NCBI GenBank assembly: GCA_026388915.1
Contig: JAPLIW010000285.1
Location: 1 to 8,967 of the forward strand
DNA length: 8,967 nucleotides
DNA from: Deltaproteobacteria bacterium
GTDB lineage: Bacteria > Desulfobacterota > SM23-61
Reading direction: 5' to 3'
The first letter of the stretch is position 1, and each line of letters begins with the position of its first letter. Position numbers and translations under genes: made by a program. Shown here one piece after another: positions 1 through 6,774 of the stretch. The notes beneath the pieces are model-generated. The model searched no databases, was not told the origin of the DNA, and saw only the letters and a list, made by a program, of their open reading frames with translations.

Positions 1-186
1 GCCCTGGTCGTGGTGGTCATCGGCGGGCTGGGGTCCATTCCCGGCGCGATTGCCGGGGGTCTTCTGCTGGGTTTCGTGGAGAGTTTCGGGAATACCTTTC
101 TGGGCGATATCACCGAAATGCTCGGCTTTGTTATGGTGATGATCGTCCTCCTCTTTCGTCCTCAGGGGCTTTTCGGCCATGGATAA
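1..186 (+). CDS. livH: Branched-chain amino acid-type ABC transporter permease LivH, C-terminal fragment
   Basis: Frame 1 is open from the first base to a TAA at 184-186 and gives the last 61 residues of an inner-membrane permease; the 5' part lies outside the window. The visible part has a glycine-rich hydrophobic stretch (VIGGLGSIPGAIAGGLLLG), then an amphipathic turn and a last membrane helix ending in LLFRPQGLFG. This glycine-rich run and the RPQGLFG tail are typical of LivH permeases of the HAAT family, where the protein pairs with LivM to form the membrane channel. The gene overlaps livM by 8 bp, so the two are translationally coupled. The substrate cannot be told from this fragment. 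The family call is strong because of the tail motif and the livM, livG and livF genes that follow. Confidence 0.9.
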   Translation, partial: ALVVVVIGGLGSIPGAIAGGLLLGFVESFGNTFLGDITEMLGFVMVMIVLLFRPQGLFGHG

Positions 187-1114
187 AAGTAGAGTTGGCC
201 TGCTGATCCTTCTTCTGTCCTTGATGGCCGTTCCGGCTTTCACCCAGGATCCCTACCTTTTGAACATTCTCATCACCACCGGTATCTGGACCACGTCGGT
301 GTGGGGGGTCCGGGTCATCATGTCCACCGGCCAGCTGACCCTGGGGCATGCGGCCTACATGGCCGTCGGGGCCTACGCCTCCACGTTGCTGACCATGAAG
401 GTTGGGCTCTCTTTCTGGCTGGCCTTCCCCCTGGCGGGCTTGATATCTTCCCTCGTGGCCCTGCTGATCGGGTACCCCACCCTGCGCATCAAAGGGGTTT
501 ACTTTGCCATCATCACCTTTGCCTTTGCCGAGATCGTCCGCCTGGTTATCGTCCACTGGCCCAGCCTATTGGGAGGCTATGGGGGGATCCCCAATGTCCC
601 CCCCCCGTCGCCCATCTTCAACATTTCCTTCAAGAGTCGGGTCCCTTTTTATTATCTGATTCTGGCCCTGTGCCTGGTCACCTACCTGGTGATGCTCCGG
701 ATCGACAGGAGCCGGATCGGGAAGATCTTCGCCTCCATTCATGAGAGCGATACCCTGGCCGAATCCATCGGCATCAACATCATGAAATACAAAGTGACCG
801 CCTTCTGCATCGGCTGCTTCTTCGCCGGTCTGAGCGGCAGCTTTTACGCCCACTACTTCAACTTCACCAGCCCGGAGTTCTTCACCGTCTGGCAGTCGGT
901 CTACTGCCTGGTGTTCGTGATCGTGGGGGGAGCCGGGGGCGTCTGGGGGCCTCCACTGGGTTCGTTTTTCATGACCCTGGTTCCGGAACTGCTGCGGGTG
1001 GCCCGGGAACTGGAGCCGGTCATCTATGCAGTGATTCTGATTGCGGTCATGTTCCTGCTGCCGGGCGGACTGGTCACTTTACCGGCACTCCTGCGGGGGA
1101 AAAAGACGCATTGA
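179..1114 (+). CDS. livM: Branched-chain amino acid-type ABC transporter permease LivM
   Basis: This encodes a 311-residue polytopic inner-membrane protein, the second permease of a HAAT-family importer. A hydrophobic first helix (LLILLLSLMAVPAF) starts near residue 8. The segment STGQLTLGHAAYMAVGAYAS at about 49-68 matches the SLGHAAFMGIGAY block typical of LivM. The region VIVGGAGGVWGPPLGSFF near residue 250 is the conserved glycine-rich permease segment before the last helices, and LLPGGL stands close to the C terminus. The ATG at 179 lies inside the end of livH (8-bp overlap), which supports this start. Length is normal for short LivM proteins. A run of nine C bases at 598-606 falls in codons for Val-Pro-Pro-Pro. 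The substrate is unknown; the usual downstream overlap with livG is absent because a repeat-bearing gap intervenes. Confidence 0.93.
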   Translation: MDKSRVGLLILLLSLMAVPAFTQDPYLLNILITTGIWTTSVWGVRVIMSTGQLTLGHAAYMAVGAYASTLLTMKVGLSFWLAFPLAGLISSLVALLIGYPTLRIKGVYFAIITFAFAEIVRLVIVHWPSLLGGYGGIPNVPPPSPIFNISFKSRVPFYYLILALCLVTYLVMLRIDRSRIGKIFASIHESDTLAESIGINIMKYKVTAFCIGCFFAGLSGSFYAHYFNFTSPEFFTVWQSVYCLVFVIVGGAGGVWGPPLGSFFMTLVPELLRVARELEPVIYAVILIAVMFLLPGGLVTLPALLRGKKTH

Positions 1115-1262
1115 ATTTATTGGACACAGATGAACACAGATAAACACAGATTAGGAATAGAATTTTTTCTCTTTTCGGTAATGGATCATTTATCTGTGTT
1201 CATCTGTGTTTATCTGTGTCCCATTCGCTTTAGATTCTTCATCTGCGTCCCGTAGATATTTT
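1115..1262. other. livM-livG gap with repeat element
   Basis: This 148-bp gap splits a liv operon whose other two visible junctions overlap. It holds the two arms of an inverted repeat (listed separately), a T-rich 40-bp centre, and a fourth diverged copy of the 10-bp unit (ATCTGCGTCC, 1241-1250) about a dozen bases before the livG start. I see no convincing promoter, and no terminator with a clean T run. Confidence 0.7.
1122..1221. repeat. Inverted repeat of 10-bp tandem units (30-bp arms, 40-bp loop)
   Basis: The left arm (1122-1151) is three tandem decamers of the form GGACACAGAT / GAACACAGAT / AAACACAGAT. The right arm (1192-1221) is three decamers in the opposite orientation: ATCTGTGTTC / ATCTGTGTTT / ATCTGTGTCC. 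Aligned as an inverted repeat the arms match at 28 of 30 positions, so the transcript could fold into a long stem around a 40-nt loop. Short-period intergenic repeats of this look are, from memory, dispersed in many environmental bacterial genomes; whether this is a mobile miniature element, a RNA-level regulator or neutral repeat DNA is not known. Confidence 0.85.
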
Positions 1263-2023
1263 ATGATTTTAGAGATCAAAGAGATAAGCAGGCACTTCGG
1301 GGGGCTGGCGGCCTTGAGCGGGGTTAGCTTTGCCCTCGAGCCCGGGGAGATCCTGGGGCTGATCGGGCCCAACGGAGCGGGGAAGACTACCCTTTTCAAC
1401 GTCATAACCGGATTTCTCCCCCCGACCTATGGAAGCATTATTTTCCACGGGGAGGACATCACTGGCCTTCGGCCAGACCAGGTTGCCAGAAAAGGACTGG
1501 TTCGGACCTTTCAGAGCACCAACCTCTTTCAGCACAAAACAGTCCTGGAGAACTTGATCATCGCCTATCATTTACAGGTGCAATCGGGGTTCTGGGGCCT
1601 TTTGGTGAACAGTGCCCGGGCGAAGGCAGACGAGGAAGCAGCCCGGAAGGGGAGCCTTGAAATCCTCGAGTACATGAGCCTGACGGATTTAAAGGATGAG
1701 ATGGCCCATAATCTTCCCCATGGCCACCAGCGGGCTCTGGGGGTGGCCATCGCCCTGTCAGCCCGGCCCAAGCTGATGCTCCTGGATGAGCCGTTGACCG
1801 GCATGAACCCTGAGGAGTCGCGCAGGTTCATCGAGTTGATTCGGGGGCTCAGGGGGCGGGGGATCAGCCTGATGGTCGTCGAGCATGACATGAAGGCCAT
1901 CATGGGGCTCAGCCATCGCATCGTGGTGCTGAATTACGGGCGAAAAATCGCCGAGGGAACTCCCCAGGAAGTACAGAGCAACCAGCAGGTCATCGAAGCT
2001 TACCTGGGAAGTGAAACGGGAAC

Positions 2024-2027
<4 letters not shown>
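1263..2027 (+). CDS. livG: Branched-chain amino acid-type ABC transporter ATP-binding protein LivG
   Basis: This encodes a 254-residue cytoplasmic ATPase that powers the LivHM permeases. Walker A is GPNGAGKTT at 35-43, the Q loop is in RTFQSTNLF near residue 84, the signature is LPHGHQR at 151-157, Walker B is LMLLDEP at 171-177, and the switch histidine is in VVEHDM at 208. The LPxGxQR signature instead of LSGGQ is usual for LivG. The family-typical insertion between Q loop and signature (about 105-140) is present. I chose the ATG at 1263 because the protein then begins right at the first beta strand (ILEIKEIS). A GTG at 1206 would add 19 residues encoded by the repeat element. No clear Shine-Dalgarno precedes 1263. 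The stop overlaps the start of livF (ATGA), indicating coupled translation. Confidence 0.93.
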
Positions 2028-2743
<716 letters not shown>

Positions 2744-2750
2744 AGCAAAG

Positions 2751-2818
2751 GCGCATGGCGCAGCCGTTCCAGGCAACGTTTATAATTCCTATGACCCATG
2801 ACCTATCACCTATTACCT
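2751..2818. repeat. Heptamer tandem repeats in the livF-UPF0173 gap
   Basis: Two short 7-bp-period patches are visible. The first is GCGCATG-GCGCAGC at 2751-2764, only two units and possibly chance. The second is four units at 2791-2818: ATGACCC, ATGACCT, ATCACCT, ATTACCT, which keep an AT-ACC core. They lie between the livF stop and the ribosome binding site of the next gene. Function is unknown; the regular period and intergenic position suggest a dispersed intergenic repeat family rather than a protein site. Confidence 0.6.
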
Positions 2819-2824
2819 AATTTC

Positions 2825-2831
2825 AAGGAGG
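2825..2831 (+). promoter_or_regulatory. Strong Shine-Dalgarno site for the UPF0173 gene
   Basis: AAGGAGG ends seven bases before the ATG at 2838. This fixes the start at 2838 rather than the in-frame TTG at 2832, which lies too close to the site. Confidence 0.85.
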
Positions 2832-2837
2832 TTGCTT

Positions 2838-3545
2838 ATGGGCAAGACGAAGATCAAATGGTTATCCCATTCCGGTTTCCAGATCACTTCCAGCGGGGGA
2901 AAGGTCCTCTACATCGATCCCTGGTTTGACAATCCGGTCTCCACGTCCAAGCTGGACGACGTGAAAGAAGCGACCCTGGTCCTGGTTACTCACGACCATT
3001 TTGACCACGTGGGGCAAGCGGCGGAAATCGTTGCCAAGACGGGGGGCCTTCTCGTGGCCAACGTGGAGACGGCGCGGCGTCTCCAGAACGATGCCAAGAT
3101 TCCGGCGGAAAAGGTCTGCTACTTCGGGTACGGGATGAACATCGGGGGAAACCTGATTTACGAGGGGATTTCCGTGACCATGACCCAGGCTTTCCATTCC
3201 ACAGCCACGGGAGCCCCCTGCGGCTACATCATCAAGCTGGAAGACGGCACCACCCTGTACCACGCGGGAGATACGGGTATCTTCGATTCCATGAAGACCT
3301 TCGGCCAGCTCTACTCGATCGACATCGCCATGCTTCCCGTGGGCAGCGTCTTCACTATGGATCCCTTCCAGGCGGCCAAGGCCGCCAAAATGATCTCTCC
3401 CAAGAAGGTCATTCCCATGCACTACAAGACCTTCCCCATCCTGGTGCAGGATACAAAGGGATTTGTGGACTTGGCTAAGAAAGAGGCTCCAGGGGTGGAA
3501 GTGATCCAACTGAACCCGGGGCAGGAGTACAGTTATACTAAATAA
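2838..3545 (+). CDS. UPF0173 family metal-dependent hydrolase (metallo-beta-lactamase fold, UlaG-like)
   Basis: This encodes a 235-residue, probably cytoplasmic protein with no signal peptide. The metallo-beta-lactamase signature HDHFDH is at 52-57. Further ligands expected for the fold are present: His120 in QAFHS, Asp145 in YHAGDTG and His195 in IPMHYKTFP. The opening WLSHSGFQI, the IDPWFDNP segment at 26-33 and the MNIGG stretch near 100-104 are characteristic of UPF0173/UlaG-type hydrolases. All metal ligands are intact, so a dinuclear-metal hydrolase is likely, but the substrate for this family is mostly unknown (UlaG itself is an L-ascorbate-6-phosphate lactonase). It sits between a transporter and a dehydrogenase, with gaps on both sides, so a link to either is only possible, not shown. 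Confidence 0.92.
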   Translation: MGKTKIKWLSHSGFQITSSGGKVLYIDPWFDNPVSTSKLDDVKEATLVLVTHDHFDHVGQAAEIVAKTGGLLVANVETARRLQNDAKIPAEKVCYFGYGMNIGGNLIYEGISVTMTQAFHSTATGAPCGYIIKLEDGTTLYHAGDTGIFDSMKTFGQLYSIDIAMLPVGSVFTMDPFQAAKAAKMISPKKVIPMHYKTFPILVQDTKGFVDLAKKEAPGVEVIQLNPGQEYSYTK

Positions 3546-3566
3546 AATGGAACGTTGGATTCAATA

Positions 3567-3594
3567 CGGAATGCGGAATTCGGAATGCGGATTT
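3567..3594. repeat. Four tandem CGGAATG-type heptamers
   Basis: The units are CGGAATG (3567), CGGAATT (3574), CGGAATG (3581) and CGGATTT (3588), an exact 7-bp period with one or two changes per unit. About 25 bp further on, CATTCCG (3619-3625) is the reverse complement of the unit, so the third and fourth heptamers can form an imperfect hairpin of about 12 bp (roughly 10 paired) with it. It follows the stop of the UPF0173 gene by about 20 bp. It could act as a transcript-end structure, but there is no T run directly after the stem. Confidence 0.7.
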
Positions 3595-3770
3595 TTCCCT
3601 TTTTCACTCCGGATTCAGCATTCCGGAACTAATCATACCCCATTGAATTTGCCGGATTCGAGAAAGACTTACCAATCTTTAGAAAATTACCCTTTTTCCC
3701 ATTTCGCGCGGGTCAGATTTTCATCAACCCTTCCTTCATCCTTTCTTTTCCGCTTTGCCTTACCCCAAGC

Positions 3771-3798
3771 TTGACAGAATTGACTGGGCAGGGATAAT
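3771..3798 (+). promoter_or_regulatory. Predicted sigma70-type promoter for the hydroxyacid dehydrogenase gene
   Basis: A perfect -35 hexamer TTGACA (3771-3776) is followed after 16 bp by GATAAT (3793-3798), which matches the -10 consensus at five of six positions. Transcription would start near 3805 and leave a leader of about 50 nt before the ATG at 3855. The position, directly upstream of a gene that follows a long gap, supports it. No operator is recognised. Confidence 0.6.
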
Positions 3799-3854
3799 TG
3801 AATAGGGTGGATCCTGTCAGCCATGATGGAGAATAAAATTAAGGATGAAAAGGT

Positions 3855-4832
3855 ATGATTCCCCGAATCACTATTCCGGATGATTTTCCCCAGGTCGTCA
3901 CCGGGAGTCCGGCAGAGGAAAAAATCAAGGCTCTCGGAGAAGTGAAAATCTACCGCAGCAAAGCAGAAACGGAGGAGGAACTCATCGAGAGACTCAAGGA
4001 ATCCGAAGTGGTCATCAGCACGCGGGCCTTCACCCATTTGGGCGGGAAGATTCTCGCCTCCTGCCCGAAGCTGAGATTGATATCCATCCTAGGGACGGGA
4101 ACGGACAACGTGGATTTGAAAAAGGCCGCGGAATTGGGGATCACGGTCGCCAATACGCCCGGCGCCAATGCCCTGGCGGTTGCCGAGCATACCGTGGCCC
4201 TCCTTTTTGCATTGGTCCGCCAGATCCCCATGCTGGACCGCGAAGTTCGGTCCGGACAGTGGCCGAGGGTGGACATGGTCCAGCTCAGCGGAAAAGTCAT
4301 GGGGTTATTGGGTTTAGGCGCCATAGGAGGACATGTGGTCCGGATCGTTAAAGGCTTGGGCATGGAAACGATCGCGTGGACGTTGCACCCCTCGGGGGAA
4401 CGCGCCGAACAAAGCGGGGTAAGATTCGTTTCCCGGGAGGAATTGCTGAAAAACTCCGACGTCATCAGCCTTCACCTGCGCTTGAACGACGAGACCCGGG
4501 GGTTTATCAAAAAAGAAGACTTCGACCGGATGAAGCCGTCGGCCTTCTTGGTGAATACGGCCCGCGCTGCCCTGGTTGAACCGGGGGCGCTCTATGAAGC
4601 CCTGCGCTCGCGGAAAATTGCCGGGGCCGCCCTTGACGTCTTCGATCACGAACCTCTCCCCCCGGATGACCCCCTGGCTGCCCTGCAGAATGTTGTCCTC
4701 ACCGCCCATTGCGCGGCCCTGACCCCGGAGGCAACCCGCAACAGCCTGATGACGGCCATTGAAAATGTTACCCGATTCCTCGGCGGCAAACAGATTGACC
4801 CGGCCCGTCTGATCGTAAAGGGGAGCCGCTAG
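3855..4832 (+). CDS. D-2-hydroxyacid dehydrogenase family oxidoreductase
   Basis: This encodes a 325-residue cytoplasmic protein that should reversibly reduce a 2-oxo acid to a D-2-hydroxy acid with a nicotinamide cofactor. The dinucleotide motif GLGAIG is at 153-158. The catalytic triad is complete: Arg237 in NTARAALV, Glu266 in DVFDHEPLP and His285 in LTAHCAALT. The N-terminal substrate-domain segment ILGTGTDNVD at 78-87 and the block NTPGANALAVAEHT at 100-113 are standard for the family. At the end of the second Rossmann strand (IAWTLHPS, 173-180) the usual NAD-selecting Asp is replaced by Thr176, so cofactor preference is uncertain. The TPHxGG motif reads TAHCAA. It could be a hydroxypyruvate/glyoxylate reductase or a phosphoglycerate-dehydrogenase-like enzyme; substrate is not deducible. 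The start has AAGG ten bases upstream and its own promoter. Confidence 0.92.
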   Translation: MIPRITIPDDFPQVVTGSPAEEKIKALGEVKIYRSKAETEEELIERLKESEVVISTRAFTHLGGKILASCPKLRLISILGTGTDNVDLKKAAELGITVANTPGANALAVAEHTVALLFALVRQIPMLDREVRSGQWPRVDMVQLSGKVMGLLGLGAIGGHVVRIVKGLGMETIAWTLHPSGERAEQSGVRFVSREELLKNSDVISLHLRLNDETRGFIKKEDFDRMKPSAFLVNTARAALVEPGALYEALRSRKIAGAALDVFDHEPLPPDDPLAALQNVVLTAHCAALTPEATRNSLMTAIENVTRFLGGKQIDPARLIVKGSR

Positions 4833-4840
4833 CGCCTCCC
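4821..4840 (+). other. Small hairpin across the dehydrogenase stop codon
   Basis: GGGAG (4821-4825) pairs with CTCCC (4836-4840) around a palindromic CGCTAGCG that contains the TAG stop. The centre can add two more pairs after a C-C mismatch. There is no T run after it, so it is at best a weak or factor-assisted terminator and may be chance. Confidence 0.25.
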
Positions 4841-5018
4841 TCACGCAGAGCTCCAACTATACTTGCAATTTCCTCCGAATTTTATTAGGCTTGTTCAGCA
4901 GGTCCTACCCGCAGGAACAGCGCGCGGGGGGTATTAAAAAGGTGTTTTTTAGGGGGCTGACCGAATCAGTCAAATTCCGGGGCAGATCCCGGAGCAATGG
5001 GGAAAGGGGAGAAGAACA
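4833..5018. other. Leader region of the AOR redox operon
   Basis: This 186-bp gap lies between the dehydrogenase and the first redox gene, where a promoter for the right-hand operon is expected. I see no convincing -35/-10 pair. TATACT (4858-4863) is a good -10 but lacks a -35 at the right distance. Two weak hairpins are possible: TGTTC/GAACA (4892-4896 with 4915-4919) and TCCGGG/CCCGGA (4976-4981 with 4988-4993), the latter just before the ribosome binding site AAGGGGAGAAG (5004-5014). No known riboswitch, including the Moco/Tuco type, is recognised by eye. Confidence 0.5.
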
Positions 5019-5753
5019 ATGACGGATCGGATCCATGTTCTGGGGTTATGCGCCAGCCCGCGCCAGGGAAACAGCGACTTCCTGCTGGATAGAGCGCTGG
5101 AAGTCGCTTCCGGACCTAGCCTTCAGATAAAGCGCTTTTTCCTCGGCCGGAAACCCCTGGCACCCTGCGATGCCTGTGGAGCGCACAAAGCGCTCAAGGG
5201 GGAGTGCCGGATCAAGGATGTCTTTCAAGAAATGCGGGACCTCTGGCTCGAGGCGGATGTCATCATCTATGCCTTCCCGGTGTATCACATGGGGATTCCC
5301 GGGCAGCTGAAATCTTTCCTGGACCGTCTGGGAAACTCTCTGGGCTACTATTTTCCATCCGACGACCCCCCCACGTACGGCATTCCCCGATTGATGAAAA
5401 CCATGGGCTTCATTACTCAAGGAGCGCATCTGTACGGCGGCCAGGATCTGGCGCTGAGTTACATGCTCAACCATGCCCTGCTCATGCGCTGTATCCCGGT
5501 TCCCGGGGATCTGCCGGACTCTTACATCGGCGCAGGGGGCTGGACCGGAGGGTACCCGGGACAAAAAAGCCTGCAGGAACTCTATGGGCAGGGAGACCGG
5601 GACACCTTGATCGCGGTAAAAAGCGCCCAGCAGGTGGTCCGGAGGGCCTTGGAGACCGCTCTCATCATAAAGGCGGGCCTGGAGGTCCAGAAGCAAATCC
5701 TTGCAGGGGACCGGAGCTATGGATTTGCGCTGGAAAAGCTTTCCGGCGACTGA
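5019..5753 (+). CDS. NADPH-dependent FMN reductase / iron-sulfur flavoprotein-like protein
   Basis: This encodes a 244-residue flavodoxin-fold protein, presumably cytoplasmic. The FMN-phosphate loop SPRQGNS is at 13-19, the conserved PVYHMGIPGQLKSFLDR at 87-103 forms the flavin-ring side, and the strand ADVIIYAFP precedes it. Between them, Cys50-x2-Cys53-x2-His56-x6-Cys63 sits where iron-sulfur flavoproteins carry a compact CX2CX2CX(5-7)C motif for a [4Fe-4S] cluster; here the third Cys is His. A C-terminal extension of about 60 residues after the flavin domain is of unknown role. The ATG at 5019 has an AAGGGGAG ribosome site five to eight bases upstream. It heads the operon, with 29 bp to the flavin reductase gene. 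A role as electron carrier to or from the AOR enzyme is inferred from position only. Confidence 0.87.
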   Translation: MTDRIHVLGLCASPRQGNSDFLLDRALEVASGPSLQIKRFFLGRKPLAPCDACGAHKALKGECRIKDVFQEMRDLWLEADVIIYAFPVYHMGIPGQLKSFLDRLGNSLGYYFPSDDPPTYGIPRLMKTMGFITQGAHLYGGQDLALSYMLNHALLMRCIPVPGDLPDSYIGAGGWTGGYPGQKSLQELYGQGDRDTLIAVKSAQQVVRRALETALIIKAGLEVQKQILAGDRSYGFALEKLSGD

Positions 5754-5782
5754 AATTGTCTTTCGGAGAGGAGCGGATAAAA

Positions 5783-6310
5783 ATGGCCGAGGAGAAGGAA
5801 ACCACAAGGATGGGAAGACCGGTTACGGATATTGACCGAGCCTTCAATGTCCAGGTCCGGTGCGTGGTGGTGATCACCACGAAATCGGGTCAAAAGCTGA
5901 ACGGCATGTCCGCGGCCTGGGTAAGCCGTGCCTCGGAGCAGCCTTTTCTCGTAATGGCCAGCGTGTATAAAAAGAACTATTCCCATGATCTCATCCAGAG
6001 CAGCCGGATTTTTGCCGTAAACTACCTGCAGGAGGGGCAGCAGAAGCTGGCGATTCACTTCGGAAAACAGTCGGGCCGGGAAGTGGAAAAGTTTCGGAAA
6101 GTCCCCTATTTCACGGAAAGGACGGGTGCGCCCATTCTGAAAGATTGCCTGGCCTACCTGGACTGCAGGGTGATCGACCAGATGGATTCCGGCGACCACA
6201 CCATTTTCCTGGGTGAGGTCCAGAGCGGAAAGGTCATCGCCCCCGGTCGGGGGCTGCAGTTTGAGTTAAAAGACTACCTGAATGCTTCCGCTTCTCCGGA
6301 CGGACCCTAA
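5783..6310 (+). CDS. Flavin reductase-like FMN-binding split-barrel protein (DIM6/NTAB type)
   Basis: This encodes a 175-residue protein, the usual length for this family, which binds FMN and in characterised members reduces free flavin with NAD(P)H or carries electrons as a flavoredoxin. The NGMSAAWVSRAS block at 40-51, QPFLVMASVYKKNYSHDLI at 53-71 and IFAVNYL at 76-82 match the family's core, and GDHTIFLGEV at 137-146 is its C-terminal signature. The reading frame is open far upstream through the preceding gene, but homology begins only here. AGGAG (5769-5773) lies nine bases before the ATG at 5783, which fixes the start. With the upstream FMN protein and the downstream ferredoxin it likely supplies or relays electrons for the AOR-type enzyme; which direction is unknown. 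Confidence 0.9.
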   Translation: MAEEKETTRMGRPVTDIDRAFNVQVRCVVVITTKSGQKLNGMSAAWVSRASEQPFLVMASVYKKNYSHDLIQSSRIFAVNYLQEGQQKLAIHFGKQSGREVEKFRKVPYFTERTGAPILKDCLAYLDCRVIDQMDSGDHTIFLGEVQSGKVIAPGRGLQFELKDYLNASASPDGP

Positions 6311-6326
6311 CCAGCAGGAGGGACCC

Positions 6327-6734
6327 ATGCCCCCAAAGCTTGTTGTTCAGCCCGAAAACTGCACTGGATGCAAGAGCTGTATGCTAATCTGCTCTTTTGC
6401 CCATACCGACGCCTTCGATTACGGTGATGCCCGCGTGAGGGTGGCCAAGAACGAATCCCGCGGCCAGAGCACCCCCCTGGTTTGCCGCAACTGCGAAGAG
6501 GCCCCCTGCATCCCGGCCTGCTCGGTAGAGGCCATCGGGCGGGAGCCCAACAAACAGTGGGTGATTCTGGATGAGGATGCGTGCACCGGTTGCGGCTCCT
6601 GTGTGGATGCCTGCCCCTACAAGGCCATCCATCTGCACCCGACGAGCGGGGTGGCCGTCAAGTGCGATTTTTGCGGGGGAGACCCCCAGTGCGTCAAGGT
6701 CTGCCGCCTTCCGGAAGCGCTGGTCTGGCGTTGA
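6327..6734 (+). CDS. Small polyferredoxin with four [4Fe-4S] clusters (HycB/AorA-like electron-transfer subunit)
   Basis: This encodes a 135-residue protein with sixteen cysteines in four sets: 12-15-18-22 (CX2CX2CX3C), 53-56-61-65 (CX2CX4CX3C), 86-89-92-96 followed by Pro97 (CX2CX2CX3CP) and 113-116-122-126 (CX2CX5CX3C). This arrangement is that of the HycB/DmsB-type electron-transfer subunits, which bind four [4Fe-4S] clusters. The same type of small subunit partners AOR-family enzymes in bacteria (AorA in Aromatoleum). AGGAGGG (6316-6322) directly before the ATG at 6327 fixes the start; a longer frame from 6282 lies within the previous gene. No Tat or Sec signal is present, so it is cytoplasmic. 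It would take electrons from the AOR catalytic subunit encoded 106 bp downstream. Confidence 0.93.
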   Translation: MPPKLVVQPENCTGCKSCMLICSFAHTDAFDYGDARVRVAKNESRGQSTPLVCRNCEEAPCIPACSVEAIGREPNKQWVILDEDACTGCGSCVDACPYKAIHLHPTSGVAVKCDFCGGDPQCVKVCRLPEALVWR

Positions 6735-6755
6735 GGAGTTGAATCTGCCGGCCAT

Positions 6756-6774
6756 GGCGCTCCGTATAGGCGCC
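6756..6774 (+). other. Small hairpin between ferredoxin and AOR genes
   Basis: GGCGC (6756-6760) and GCGCC (6770-6774) can pair around a 9-nt loop within the 106-bp gap. No T run follows. It may adjust relative expression of the two subunits by shielding one transcript end, but it is short enough to be chance. Confidence 0.25.

Larger units (their letters stand above)
3546..3854. other. 309-bp intergenic region with repeats and a promoter
   Basis: This stretch is visibly more AT-rich than the flanking genes. From left to right it holds four CGGAATG-like heptamers (3567-3594), a downstream partial complement (CATTCCGG, 3619-3626) that can pair with them, T- and C-rich low-complexity DNA (about 3690-3760), a sigma70-like promoter (3771-3798), and a leader of about 50 nt to the next start codon. 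A 75-codon reading frame at 3547-3774 begins inside the heptamer area; it has low-complexity content and no ribosome binding site, so I do not regard it as a gene. Confidence 0.7.

Noticed and set aside
2751..2764. GCGC-ATG-GCGC as a terminator hairpin after livF.
   Set aside because: The stem is four pairs with a three-base loop and no following T run.
2791..3626. The tandem heptamers as a CRISPR array.
   Set aside because: Units are 7 bp with no spacers and no cas genes are nearby.
3547..3774. 75-codon reading frame in the gap after the UPF0173 gene.
   Set aside because: It begins at the gene end, runs through heptamer repeats and T/C-rich DNA, overlaps the promoter, and has no ribosome site or recognisable protein features.
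4858..4863. TATACT as the -10 of a promoter for the redox operon.
   Set aside because: No acceptable -35 hexamer lies 15-19 bp upstream; the expected position reads C-rich sequence.
5204..5782. Upstream extension of the flavin reductase reading frame by 193 codons.
   Set aside because: It overlaps the FMN-reductase gene completely in another frame, has low-complexity Gly/Pro/Arg-rich content without family similarity, and the true start at 5783 has a ribosome site and begins the recognised domain.
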